A DNA stretch of 64,000 nucleotides from Cryptomeria japonica (GCF_030272615.1 NC_081413.1:565455010-565519009); one strand, 5' to 3'. Counted from the stretch's first letter, positions 45,634 through 57,285 are shown. Notes: generated by a model not told the origin, from the sequence alone. A program made the numbers and translations.

Positions 45634-45634
45634 A

Positions 45635-47024
45635 TGATGCACTGCTAAATGGACAGGGTTAGCAAATGACAAACAACACAAGATACAATAAATCGTTAGT
45701 CTTAGTCAATCAAAAACTAATCTAAACAGGCATATCAAAAGAGATACTAAAATCATGCTAATATATCTAGCAAATGAAACAAAGATAATAAGGCATCTCC
45801 AAATGCCTCTTAGCATGCTCTTAGCTCCTTCTCCCTTGTTCCTCTCCTCTCCAAGTTCCAAAATAGCGTAGCTCTCAGCAACTTTTTGCACTATGGATGC
45901 TTATGGAGGATTGAGATTTGAGTATTTTGCTCTAAATGTAAAATGAAAAGCTAAAATACTAGATGATATTAAAATGATTGATTTTAACCCAAAATAACAA
46001 GATATTAGTTTGCTATGCTAAATGCTCTCTAAAATGTCTATAGGTTAAATGCATACAAGTTTTTAGGATGTGGATTATGAAGAAATGGGCTCTATTTATA
46101 GGAAAAATGGAGCAATGGATGGTTGAGATTGAGTAATCTCAACAAGGGTCAGGATTGAATGATTTCAAATCCATGTGAGGGCTTTCAACCCAATCCCAGG
46201 ATGACAAGTGTCAATGTGAGATAGGTTGAGGGGAGAGGAAATAAGCATTAAATGCTTGATATGACCTTGGGAGTTAAAGTCAAGGTTAGTTGAATGAATA
46301 AACTCTTTATTCAAAGAATAAAGCTTTTATCCAATGGATAAACTCTTGTGCAAATGTAAAAAGGGATAAATATGGTCAAAACAATAAATGTTTGGGGAGA
46401 CAAGTTTGAAATAACCATAAATGGTTATGTAAGAGCCATAAATGGTCATGTAAGAGCTATTAGTGGTCTTGGAAGACTTTGGGGGTTTAATTTGTTGAAC
46501 ACACAAAGCATTACATGTTTTTCAAAGACTTTTGAAGTCTTTGAGAAGTGACTCCATTTTGCTTAGGAATGTGACAATAATTAGGGGATCGATTAGGCTA
46601 ATTAAGAAGGGGTTAGAAGAATCTAGAAGGGGATTTAGGAATGCAATTGGATTTGGTGGGTGAGGGAAAATAGGATTTTATTAAAATAAAAATTCATTTA
46701 TTTCAATAAATGTGTGCAAGTTGCTTTTGTAGGAAAATGCAAGTTGGGGGGGGGATAATGATTTAAATAAATGTTTTATTTAATTTATTTAAAAGAGGAA
46801 AAGGGGATTTAATTAAATAAATAGATTTTACTCATTTAATTGATTGTGAATTTGGTTTAATGAATTAATTAGAATAAATTGAATAATTTATTTAATTAAT
46901 AGGAGAATGTTTGGAGATGAATTAATTAAATATTAATTTAATTAACTAATGGCTAGTGGATTTTTTTAATCAAATAAATAGCGAATATTTATTTAATTAA
47001 GCTGGACAGATTTGTGTGACTACA
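45635..47024 (-). repeat. 5' LTR of the 18.4-kb element
   Basis: Pairs with 28605-29969. It has an extra segment including TTGCTTTTGTAGGAAAATGC near 46720-46740 followed by a G run. Ends ...GACTACA before the GAAAC duplication. Confidence 0.94.
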
Positions 47025-47043
47025 GAAACAGTTCATCAAATTT
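47025..47043. repeat. Right target duplication and residual satellite
   Basis: GAAACAGTTCATCAAATTT continues the satellite unit interrupted at 28604, then diverges. The array therefore ended almost at the insertion site. Confidence 0.85.
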
Positions 47044-47084
47044 GACCATTGCGAGTGTGAGGGTGCTCTCACACCAAATACATT

Positions 47085-47390
47085 GTTGTTTATATTCATA
47101 TTGTCAATTTTTGTTGTTTATATTCATATTGTTAATTACATATGCAAATATTCATTTAAATTTATAAAAGGGCAGCCACCAAATACAACGAATACACAAT
47201 AATGAATTGAATACAAGGAGTTTTGTAGGGTTAATTCAACATTTTAGAAATTTTATCAAATCATATTCCACGATTGCAATGCTTTATATCATATATTTTT
47301 GTTGTTTATATTCATATTGTTGATTACATATGCAAATATTCATTTAAATTTATAAAAGGACAACCACAAAATACAATGAATACAAAATAA
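47085..47390. repeat. Diverged direct repeat of about 190-bp spacing
   Basis: TTGTTGTTTATATTCATATT, CATATGCAAATATTCATTTA and an AAAAGGGCAGCCAC-type stretch occur at about 47105-47210 and again at 47298-47390. Confidence 0.7.
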
Positions 47391-47578
47391 TAAACTCATT
47401 ACACATTTATTGGATCGAATATCAATATTTATATATATATAAAAAGGCATGTCTACCAAGTCAATACAAGTATTACAAAAATGTGGCATATGCCATGTCC
47501 AAATCGATATACAATAAAAATGTAGAATATATCTACATGTATTGGTCATTCTATGACCAAAACTAACACTGTATGATC

Positions 47579-50202
47579 TTAAACTTGTTGTGGATCATCA
47601 AAATCAAGCCTCTTCGGTGCAGTACACAGCTCTGTAGATGGCTGCAAAACCATAATTCAAAAGCCAAGTTAGACTTCTTTTGTAGAAAATAGTTCACAAT
47701 TAATATCATAACTATGCATTTAACTTTAATTCCTTTGCAATTGAAATGTAGATTACCTCATCGACTGATCCAGGAGCTAATGTCTTTGCTCTCCTCTCCT
47801 TGTCACTCTTAGGAGTTTTCTTGAAGACATACTTAAATTGATCCACATTATGGCCGTACCGCAAAGGAGTCTATTGTAGATTAAATGTACAATTAATACA
47901 ATGTACTAACATAAATATATCAAAAACACTTAAAAGCTATAATATAGAGAACAATGACGTACCTGTGCCTGAGATGCTTCTCCAATGGACTGAGGATGAC
48001 TCACCATCGATGTAGAAACTGACGCTATTACCTATACAAAAAATGTACAAAGATTAAATACAATTAATATAATGATAAGTATTGAAGGTTGAAAACAATT
48101 AATTTTACATATCAAACAAAAGTGTACCGGATCCTGAGATGCTTCTCCAGTGCAAGGAGGAGGGTTCGCCATTGACGAAATAGGTATGGATATTTCCTGT
48201 ATGAAAAAATTATAAGATTATAATATATCACAAGTTCACATGTACGCGTGCATATAATCATGAAATCAAGAAAATAAAGTAGAGATACATAGCTCCGCCC
48301 TCTCTTGATTTGCGGGCGAATCAGGTGCATTCAACATTTCCACAAAGCTCAATGGCCGCTGTACATGTAAAATAGACAAAAACACTAATCAATCTACAAA
48401 CCCCAACTAATACTTGATTTCAACATTTTCAAACAATTGTACAACTAAAAATGTGTTCAATTACCTTCTTCACATGTTTTGGCATCTTCAAGGAATTATT
48501 TTTGTTAGGGTAAGCCCTAGATACGGAGGGGGTTCCCTAAAAACACAAAATTAACATGAGATATTAGTATAGATAATAAATTAAATATAATTTTAAAAAT
48601 CTAAAATGAAATGACTTGCATATTCCATCAAAACAATACATAAAAAGAGTTGTACAATTTATCATACCATATAGCCTTGTAGGCCAAAATCGATCGCTAA
48701 GAGCATGATGTCATCAATCTGGGACATTTCGTCCCCTGTCAACACCTACAAACTAGAAATTGGACCAAGCATTAAAGATAGTTAGTATATCTTGTATTTT
48801 TTTGAATTCAAAGTGTACTATTCTATTTTAACATGTTACAAAATTTATGTCTCAGGCATCGAAGTTGCAGCTGTGGTAACTAGGGGAGGTGTATGGGATA
48901 CCACCATTGCATCTTGAAATGCATATTATTTGTCTCAATTTAAATCGATGTATAAATGAAAATTTATTTATGTAATTACAAAATTAAAGTGACTGATAAA
49001 TAAAATGTTATGAATTCAAATCAACACACCTGTGTCTGTGGCTCATGGGCAAACACCATGTCCATCAACTCATCTATCAGCGCGACATCCTCAACTGTGT
49101 GAGCCTGACATCTACAACCGCAAATTGTGCATAGATGATATGAGTATCCATCTGCACCGGCTGCATCATCTATCCCCAAGCATATCCCCGAGAAATTGAC
49201 ACACATATGCTCGATGGGCTCTCTGTCGCCCTCTAACGACTCATCATCCAATACAATAGGGTGTGCTAATGATGTCCAATGCTGGATGATGGCACCAGTC
49301 AATGTTGTGGCCGCCTGAAGAGTCTGTAGCTCCATTGACTCTTTCAGCTCTAATGGGACAGCCTGATGCACCTTGAGTTTGGGTGCTAGGGGGCGGTGAC
49401 TCTCCACGGCTAATCGCCTATGGGCTCCAAGTCTATCTTGGGCAGAGCCACCACCTCTACCATGAAACTCTCTCATGTCAAAATAATTTGGGCACACATT
49501 GAGCACAAACTCACAATATATTTTTCTCAAAAAATATAATGGCACCTCATAATTATTACAAGGTGGATCATCAAAGACCATCCACCACCTCTGCCAAAAA
49601 AGATTCTTCATCTGCATATTGGTACACCAATGTATGGGAAACCTCTTTGCATTAAGAGGTAATGACTGACCAGTTTTGGGATCAACAAAAAGGGCACATA
49701 TTTGTTGTTAAGAAATATTTTTGTTTTTTACTCCATCGTATGATAGCCCATTGGCATAGAATTGATGACACCTATCCCTAAAGCTTCCCCATTTGGTAAT
49801 TTCTGTGGAAACAGCTATGGCACCTCTAGCTAATGTTTCTAGGCTAGTGGCAAGGGATTGATGATGGTCAAGTTCAGGAGTTTTCAATTTTACAATCAGT
49901 CTATTGATTTTAGATGTGCTTTGTCCTAATTGATTAATTAATTCTTCCTGTGTTTCGGCTGTGCGGTCAAAAGGAGGAATTGGGGGTTGTTCTTGTGTGT
50001 TTTCAGGAGGTGCATTTGGTTGTTCTTGTGGGTTTTCAAGAGGTGCATTTGGTTGTTCTTGTTCTGGATTAGAAGAATCTGGTTTTTGAAACAAAAAATG
50101 AAAAAACCTAATCAAAATTAATGAAATTAAATTCAAAATTTAAAACAAATTGCATAAACCAGAAAGAAAGACAAAAATAAACAATGACTAACCTTGATCC
50201 AT
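47579..50202 (-). pseudogene. Unrecognised nine-exon gene with one stop and one broken donor
   Basis: Exons in coding order: 50193-50202, 49030-50078, 48668-48745, 48465-48536, 48293-48358, 48128-48196, 47963-48031, 47757-47870, 47579-47641. The first join splits a codon; all later exons are multiples of three. The product would be about 529 residues. It has a Gln/Pro-rich start (QEQPNAP repeats), a helical ELINQLGQSTSKINRLIVKL segment, an aromatic PCNNYEVPLYFLRKIYCEF region, a Cys cluster CTICGCRC and a short acidic C-terminus. Defects: a TAA at 49708-49710 inside exon 2, and CTATGT at the donor after 48293, where GTATGT would be expected. The two 69-bp exons (48128-48196, 47963-48031) are duplicates ending in GEASQ. 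No family recognised. It may be a host gene or a transposon accessory gene. Confidence 0.65.
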
Positions 50203-50289
50203 AGCCTAGAGGACTTTAGCACCTCGTTCGTGGGTTAGGTTAGAAAATGGGGAAAAAACAAAGTAAAAAAATGCTTTACGGGTAAACGA

Positions 50290-50545
50290 GACCCAGTTTT
50301 TTTTTAAAACTTTTTTTACTAGGCATTGCATACGTGGTTTTATTTGGATTATTAGCGCGTGCGCACTCATTTTCCTATAAGCAGCGCATACGTACTAATT
50401 TTCCTAGGCGTAGCGCGTACGCACTCATTTTTCTAAAAGCACTGCGTATGCGCTACCTTTTCTACGCTCGGGAAGAACAAAACTAAGTGCGTACGCGAGA
50501 ATTTGAAATTTTAAATCTGCGTATGCGCTACCTATTTTTCCAAGT
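50290..50545. repeat. GCGTACGC-type palindromic motif cluster upstream of the nine-exon gene
   Basis: Repeated cores GCGCGTGCGC, GCGCATACGT, GCGCGTACGC, GCGTATGCGC and GTGCGTACGCG, mostly followed by ACTCATTTT or TACC. About six to seven sites, starting some 90 bases upstream of the ATG at 50202. The arrangement resembles subterminal binding-site arrays of DNA transposons or a promoter motif cluster. No protein is assigned. Confidence 0.7.
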
Positions 50546-50584
50546 TTTTTTTGGGTGGTGTCCACTTTTCTGACCACCATCTTT

Positions 50585-50810
50585 GTGCACACGCCCATCT
50601 ATGTATACACATACATATATACACACACATTACATATATATGTATATGTATATATACATGTGTACATGTATGTACATATATATGTATATGTATACATGAA
50701 GAAACACACAGAATAGCATAATATGTTCTATAATGATGGTTGTTTTGAGTTCTGTGGCTATATGGTTATTGTCTATATATATTTATATATATATGGATAA
50801 TAACCATATA
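50585..50810. repeat. TA/CA-rich simple repeats
   Basis: ATATAC/ATGTATAC-type microsatellite at about 50590-50700 and a TATATATATGGATAATAACC palindromic stretch near 50770-50810. Confidence 0.75.
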
Positions 50811-50839
50811 TCCACAAAACTTGTTGTAATCAACAACAG

Positions 50840-51420
50840 TTTCCTTATTCAAGGGCGCTCATTCAGATTGGTACACACTGAATAACTAAATCCCTTCTAC
50901 AGTCAATGTTAAATGCTATAAATCTTTCAACTTAAATTATACTATTTTCAGTAAACCAACATTTCTTTCAATATAGTAACTGTAAATAATATTAACAGCC
51001 ATATTGGATGTCCAATGATGGTTTATGCTCCTTTGTAGCTGCATTATGCTTTGTATATTGACGATTTCTTTGTATGCGGTTTACAGTTTCATTCCAATGC
51101 TCTCTTATAGTTTAATGTGCCTATATGGTTATTGTCCACACACACACACACACATATGGTTAGTGTCCATACACTCACACACTCACACATACACATGTGT
51201 GTGTGTGTGTAGAAGAAAATTGAACAATTCGAAGCAATGGAGAACTGCATATTCAATATGACATGAACGACTGTTTCCCACAAAAATTCAAATTTGAAAA
51301 TAGCTAGTTGCCACAATTGAATGCATTTCACATTCGAATTATATTATAAGACAATTTTCCATGTCACTTTCATTACAATCCAATTGATTGCATATTTTTG
51401 AGTTCTGCAAATTCCCTTTG
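50840..51420. repeat. Left inverted-repeat blocks around the pogo-like remnant
   Basis: Block AB (about 50845-51110; starts CCTTATTCAAGGGCGC and includes TTGGATGTCCAATGATGG) is inverted at about 56780-57055. Block CD (about 51193-51420; includes AAAATTGAACAATTCGAAGC and CATGTCACTTTCATTACAAT) is inverted at about 57060-57280. A (CA)n/(GT)n microsatellite at 51134-51213 separates AB from CD. On the right side the order is AB then CD reading outward, so the arms are permuted, not a simple terminal repeat. A small ORF at 51025-51261 spans the microsatellite and is not a gene. Confidence 0.75.
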
Positions 51421-51959
51421 CATATTTCTTATGTAACTATTTGTTTGCAATATGTATGTATGTATATGTGCATATGTGCAATTCTATGTACATGTGCATA
51501 TGTATGTAGGTGGATATGTATATGTATGTACTTATGCATTTGAATATGTATGTATGCATGTGTAAGGATTGTATGCATGTTGTCAAATATTAAAGATGGT
51601 CAAAAAGTTGTTCTGCATTCAATAATGTATGGATGATTTGTTGTTACAACACTACCCTCGATTATTACTATTTTTTGCAGGTGTGCTAGAGCATCGAGGG
51701 AATAACTATACTTGTGGAAGATCATTATATCAATGTAAATGTGTTTATTAACACACTTCAATTCTTTGGAGATTATGCCTTTAATGCTTACATTTTATAT
51801 TAACTTGTGTAGATATCTTAGGTAGTTATGCATTTATTATTAAATGTGTTTCTTAACACACTTTAGTTTGTTTTGCATTTTGTTGTGATTGTTACGGCAG
51901 ACAATGATCTAGGAGTCACTATGTCGAAGACAACAAGCATTCCTCTCAGGTAAAGTCAA

Positions 51960-52430
51960 TATGACTTTACTTTGGCAATGATCTAGTAGACAATGCAATT
52001 TGTGATTTGTTTACGTTTCAATTTGTGAATTGTTTATGTTTAAATTTTTAAATTTTTTATGTTTCAATTTGTTTAAATTCCTCACTTAGTTCATAAGTTT
52101 CAATATTCTCTTTGTTGGGCATGCAATTTCGCAATGATCTAGTAGACAATGCAATTTCGCAATGATCTATGTTTCAATTTGTGAATTATTTATGTTTCAA
52201 TTTCTGAATTGTTTATGTTTCAATTTGTTTAAATTCATCACTTAGTTTATATGTTTCAATCTTCTCTTTGTTGGATTTTACTTTTGCAATGATCTAGCAG
52301 ACAATGCAATTTATGATTTGTTTATGTTTCAATTTGTGAATTGTTTATTTTTCAATTTCTGAATTGTTTATGTTTCAATTTGTTTAAATTCCTCACTTAG
52401 TTCATATTAATGCAAGAAACACACTTAGTT
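51960..52430. repeat. Minisatellite of about 140-165-bp units
   Basis: Three units with GCAATGATCTAGTAGACAAT, TGTTTATGTTTCAATTTG and CCTCACTTAGTTCATA landmarks. Confidence 0.75.
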
Positions 52431-52493
52431 CATATTGATCAAAAAGAAGTACCCTATTTGAGAAAAAAATCAGACAAATAATTGTTTTATAGT

Positions 52494-52564
52494 GCCTTAA
52501 AAGATATCTTGTTAGATACTACCAATACGGAAAACTTGGCAGCTAACAAGATATCTTGTAAGGC
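52494..52564. repeat. Inverted repeat centred on AAGATATCTTG
   Basis: GCCTTAAAAGATATCTTGTT and AACAAGATATCTTGTAAGGC form nearly perfect 22-base arms around a loop of about 26 bases. Each arm itself contains the palindrome AAGATATCTT. Confidence 0.8.
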
Positions 52565-52693
52565 AGTAGAAAATAGTTCTTTGTCTTGTGCCTTTTTACA
52601 AATAGGACACTTCCTTTTATCATTTCGATGTAGTGACCTAGTAGACACATTAGACACTGCAATTTATATATGATGACTGCAATTTGAATACTT

Positions 52694-52800
52694 ATAAGTG
52701 TTCAAATTTCTCACTATCAAAAGAGGATATATCAGTGGCATTTGAATAATCAGATGCCATTGATATGGCCTTTTTGATAGTGAGCAATTTGAACACTTAT
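52694..52800. repeat. Foldback of about 107 bases, MITE- or miRNA-precursor-like
   Basis: ATAAGTGTTCAAATT (52694-52708) pairs with AATTTGAACACTTAT (52786-52800). Pairing continues inward through CTCACTATCAAAA/TTTTTGATAGTGAG and CAGTGGCATTTGA/AGATGCCATTGATA to a loop of about 5 bases. An extra copy of TTTTTTGATAGTGAGAAA follows at 52808. No flanking target duplication was confirmed. Confidence 0.75.
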
Positions 52801-53064
52801 GTGGCCTTTTTTGATAGTGAGAAATATATGAGATTAGTTCAATTGATATATGAGAAATATCACATCACAAAAAACAAACATATGAGATTTACAACAACAC
52901 CATCAATTCATTGAAATATCCATCTGAGATATATGAAAACAACAAAGTTCTGAAAACATTACAAAATATGGCAGTATGTCATTCTATAATCACATCATAG
53001 TTATATCGAAACTCAAAATATGCTCTTCAAAGGACTCACAAAATATAATTCATTACAGACTCGA

Positions 53065-55663
53065 TCAATTCTCCATATGGGTATTAAATGGAGGAGGTGT
53101 CATAAATCCAACCCCAACGGACTGTGGCCTACTAGGGTATGGCCCAACAACAATGTTTTCTTGGCTGGGAGGGGTTTGTAAGAAACTTGCTATTTGAGCA
53201 AGGAATGCCTGGTTTACACCTGAAGTAACTTGCATGGTGTCTGAGGATCCAGGTGTAGTCCCAACTTGCATAGTATTAATAACTTCAAAGGCTGGGGACA
53301 AGAGGTTCATCATTTCCATGAGAATTGGGTGTCGGATGGGTAGAGGTTTTGCGACTGTGGCCACATCTTTCGTCCTCTTTGCACGCTTGGCTGTCTTTTC
53401 AGCTTTCATCCTCTCCTTCTCAATATTTGCCTCTGCATTTGTCTTTGCCTTGTCTTGTCTTCGAATGAACTTGTCTTGGGAATCTTGCAATTTTTTGGCC
53501 CATTTTTCCACACTCATAGCCTCCTTTTCTATCACTTTTGCTTCATGTTGTGCCTTCCTTTGTCTCATCTGTTCTTTCTTTTGTTATGCCAATTCCTCAT
53601 CTATTTTCCTTTAAGCCTCTTTATCTTTTTCCCTTTGAATGTACTCATTCGATGTCAAGATCTGTGACTGGCTACTAAGACGTAGCACCCCTTTCCTACC
53701 TCCATGTGAAGATTGATTCATTCTCTACACTGGAAGTCTTAAGAATCTGTTGATTTGCCTTGGCACTTGTTGCCCATCCTCTTGTGTGCATGGCACAAAC
53801 TCAGGTTTGTCTTCACTTATGTGAACTTCGTCTTCACAATCAACACCATCTTGCTACTCCCAGTTGACTGCATTGGTGAAGTAATGTATCACATCTGCTG
53901 GATCATTTTCTGGCAGACTTGGCATGGAAAGGGTTACATCATCACAGTTGGCTACTTATTGGGTCCACTCGTATGTCATCTTGTGTTGGAAAAGACATGC
54001 TTGCTAATGTACTTTCAAAGCCCTCATTTGGCTGGCTAGTTTGTGGGGGTAAACCTGCTTCGGTAGTTTGTGGTGTCAAACTTGTACCCTCAACCATTGC
54101 TTGTGTTCTGCTATGGCACTCTATAAAATCTTGAATGTCTTGCTCATTAAAACTGGCCAATCAAAAGCAAGTTTCCGCTGCCATATACTTTGGTTCTTCA
54201 ACCCTTTAAGTGGCATCAGTTTTTGTTCCAACAGCTGGTTGTATATCAATTGCAACCTCAAATTCCTCACTTGGTCTCATATTATTCTGTAATCCGTATC
54301 GATTAAGTGGCCAAATCCCTATCCTACAGAAGACACTGATTATATTAGTCGGTGTTAATGCTTGGGCAAAGGCCTTGCTTGCAAGAGTTGCCAACTCGTC
54401 CCTTCCAATTTCAATTTGTGGGAACTTTGACATCCATATACTCCTCTGCTATTTGAAATAATTCTTGAAAGGTGAGAATACAAAGACATCAAGTGGCTAT
54501 AGTTTGTGGCTTGTATGAGCCAGAAGGGTTACCAAATCTATACCTATCCGCCTTGCTTCTTCAATTGTCTTGAAGGCTACATGGCTGCCATGAATGTTGA
54601 AGATCAGTAGGGCCCTATGTGAGGGTGAAACTCCACCAGGGATTGAATGTGAAAAATGTTCCAACCAATTTAAGAACAACTCCTTTGTCATCCATGGATG
54701 TTCTTGGACTGCCATGCATGCTCCTGGCTTGTAGTTTGCAATGTAGTTTCAAATATGCCTCTTAGATTTGAAAAAATAAAATCTAGGAATGTTGAAACCA
54801 CATGCACTAACACATGCCAAAACAGTGATCCACTCTCTACTCTTCGAAATTAGGTGTGGTACACAACTCTGGTCCAATTTGGCCATCACTCTCATTCCAC
54901 AATTCCTCCCAGCTTGCACACCAGTCTCATCACAATTCCAAATCTGGCTGCTACCATAATGATTGAGGTTGTACATTACCTCCAAGTTGTCATAGAAAGA
55001 GGGAATAATAGAAGGTCAAAGCATAATAGCCCTATCGGAGTCCACTCCTTCTGCTGTTCTCATTGTCAGATTAGGGTGCCTTTGTCTAAAACCTGCCCAC
55101 CATGACCTCCCTGGCATCCCATTTTTGAATGGATTAATCCTATTCTCGGTAATTTGGGAAACGATTGATTGAAGTTGACTGATTTGGAGACCATGACCAA
55201 TTTCAGCCATGTCTTTGCACCATTGGACAACTTTATCCTCCTCCTTTGCTGATAAAATGGTGTGTGGACCCCTCACAGTCATGGTTGTGGTTCCCATTAG
55301 CCATGCCCTCAAAGAGGCAATGGGGATACCATACTTGATTGATGTGCCTCTAAGAGACATGTGCTTGTCTTCTATGCATGATATTACTTCTTTCATGTCA
55401 GATATGCTCCATTTTGGTTTGAGAACCTTTGAGGCCACCTGTACTTGTGGTGTTTCTGGAATAAGACTACAATCTACAGTAGGATGGTCAGGTACATCAG
55501 TAGTTTCCACATCAGTTGCATTGTAAGGTGAATGGTCATCTACAACAGGAGTCACTGGGTCTTCATTTTGGACAAAACTATCTTTATCAGGGAAGTGCAC
55601 CCCATGAGTGACTCTAACTGTTTGATATCTAACACACCTATTTCCCTTTCTACCTTGTGCCAT
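53065..55663 (-). pseudogene. pogo/Tigger-like DDE_1 transposase, decayed
   Basis: From the ATG at 55663 one frame runs to about 53942 through stops near 55016, 54749, 54497 and 54440, then the frame changes and continues to 53065. Domains: psq-type helix-turn-helix at residues about 80-130 (LKPKWSISDMKEVISCIEDK, SLRGTSIKYGIPIASLRAWL), a second CENP-B-like DNA-binding helix region (ISQLQSIVSQI, GMPGRSWWAGFRQRHP), then the DDE_1 core. The first Asp is in IWNCDETGVQAG. The second reads LLIFNIHGSHV, with Asn where the family has Asp. The third candidate is LQPLDVFVFSPF. The tail is Lys/Glu-rich and coiled-coil-prone (KAKTNAEANIEKERMKAEKT). Transposases of this family cut at TA sites. The terminal repeats were not found, and the flanking inverted repeats are permuted. 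Confidence 0.82.
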
Positions 55664-55867
55664 TATGTTCAGTAAACCTGCAACGATAAGGTACCAATGA
55701 TAAAATGCAACTGTGTGTGCCTATATAAATATATATACAGAGACAGATCATTGAAATGAAACCCTCAATGCCATTCAAATAAATAATGAAAAACAAATCT
55801 ATTTGTGTAACTCATCATTGAACATCTTTGAACAAAATAAAATGGTACCGTGTCTCTATTTATGTAT

Positions 55868-55915
55868 GCATGATAATATAGACAATAACCATATAGCCAG
55901 ATAACTCAAAAAATC
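55868..55915. repeat. Inverted partner of a 40-base segment at 50741-50781
   Basis: ATATAGACAATAACCATATA followed by GCCAGATAACTC complements GAGTTCTGTGGC then TATATGGTTATTGTCTATAT at about 50747-50780. A third relative (CTATATGGTTATTGTCCACA) is at 51121. Confidence 0.7.
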
Positions 55916-56019
55916 CATGCAAGAGTTCAGTATGTAACTGTGATGTGATTGAAAATTGGATATTGCTAATATTCTATTAGATAGTGAACAATTACATCAT
56001 TGAACATGTTTCAACAAAA

Positions 56020-56520
56020 AAATGGTGTTGTGTGTGTGTGTGTGTGTGTGTATACACACACACATAGGTATAGAACTTGAAAGATTATATAACAAGGAGA
56101 GAAACTAGAAGCATGAGATGCATGAGTGGAAGATGTAACTGTGATGTGATTAAAAAGTGGATATTGTTGATATAGTATTAAGATGCAGATTCATTTCTCA
56201 AATGAGTAAATGGTTGAATGATGTTGTTGTATTTCTCATATGAAATTTATTGGAACTAATATATGGTATGCTTGATGATATTATTTATAGTGAGTATATT
56301 AACAAATTGAAGGCAGAGCAAACAATGAAAATGCTACAAAAAATCTTCATTTCCCTAAGTTTTTAGGGCAAAAAAGATTGCGGGAGTTCGTGCAACATGG
56401 GCCCATAACGTGTCCGTGGGAAGGTTGTTATGGGTGTTCAACATATTTTTTGACCACCCATTTTAAACTTTATAATAAAAGTTGCCTAGCCTGGCGTATA
56501 TGTGTGTGTGTGTGTGTAAC
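56020..56520. repeat. GT/CA microsatellites upstream of the pogo-like gene
   Basis: (GT)n then (AC)n palindromic run at about 56029-56064 and (GT)n at 56499-56517. The DNA between is unassigned. Confidence 0.8.
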
Positions 56521-56779
56521 CATGTAGCCAATATATAGTCACTGTAAGGAATAGTATCAAGCATACACATTATTGTAATGATAAATAATGAAGGGGTTTC
56601 GAATAATTATGAACAATAATCAATTTGTTTTGCATTCTCTGTAATGATTTTGGCATTATAAGTAGAGAGACACCATTTAACAATGCACCCATAAAATGAA
56701 ATGATAAATAATGAAGGGGTCTTGAAAAAAATGAGTAGATATTCAATTGTTTTGCCATTCTCTCTGAGGATTTCAACAT

Positions 56780-57285
56780 TATTAAACTGTAAGAGAGCAT
56801 TGAAATGAAATTGTAAACCGCATACTAAGAAATCATCAATAGACAAAGCATAATGCAACTATGAAGGAGGTAAACCATCATTGGACATCCAATATGGCTG
56901 TTAATATTATTTACAGTGACTATATTGAAAGAAATGTTGGTTTATTGAAAACATTATAATTTCAACTGAAAGATTTATAGCATTTAACGTTGATTGCAAA
57001 GGGAATTTAGTTATTCTGTGTGTACCAACCTGAATGTGCGCCCTTGAGTAAGGAATGTGCAGAGGGTATTTGCAGAGCTTAGGAATATGCAATGAATTGG
57101 ATTGTAGTGAAAGTGACATGGAAAATTCTATCTTATAATATAATTTGAATGTGCAATGCATTCGATTATGGTAGCTAGCTATTTTCAAATTTGAATTTTT
57201 GTGGGAAACAGTCGATCATGTCATATTAAATATGCAGTCCTCCTTTGCTTCAAATTGTTCAATTTTCTTCCATGCTTTGAATGAA
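56780..57285. repeat. Right inverted-repeat blocks around the pogo-like remnant
   Basis: AB' at about 56780-57055 (includes TAAACCATCATTGGACATCC and GCGCCCTTGAGTAAGG) and CD' at about 57060-57280 (includes ATTGTAGTGAAAGTGACATG and AAATTGTTCAATTTTCTT). They complement the blocks at 50840-51420 but in swapped order. Confidence 0.75.

Larger units (their letters stand above)
28605..47024 (-). mobile_element. 18.4-kb Ty3/gypsy (Tat-like) retrotransposon with antisense PMD gene
   Basis: Bounded by LTRs of 1365 and 1390 bp with TG...CA ends, a 5-bp target duplication, a primer-binding site and a polypurine tract. Order in sense: 5' LTR (right), long leader, gag, protease, G-patch-like segment, RT, RNase H-like connection, second RNase H, integrase, a non-coding spacer, an opposite-strand plant mobile domain frame, 3' LTR (left). 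Dual RNase H, large size and an antisense extra ORF fit Tat-lineage plant elements. All frames carry stops or frameshifts, and key catalytic residues of protease and integrase are changed. It inserted into the 359-bp satellite. Confidence 0.93.

Noticed and set aside
51025-51331. ORFs on both strands across the CA/GT microsatellite
   Set aside because: Their composition is dictated by the microsatellite (HTHTH and CVCVC runs).
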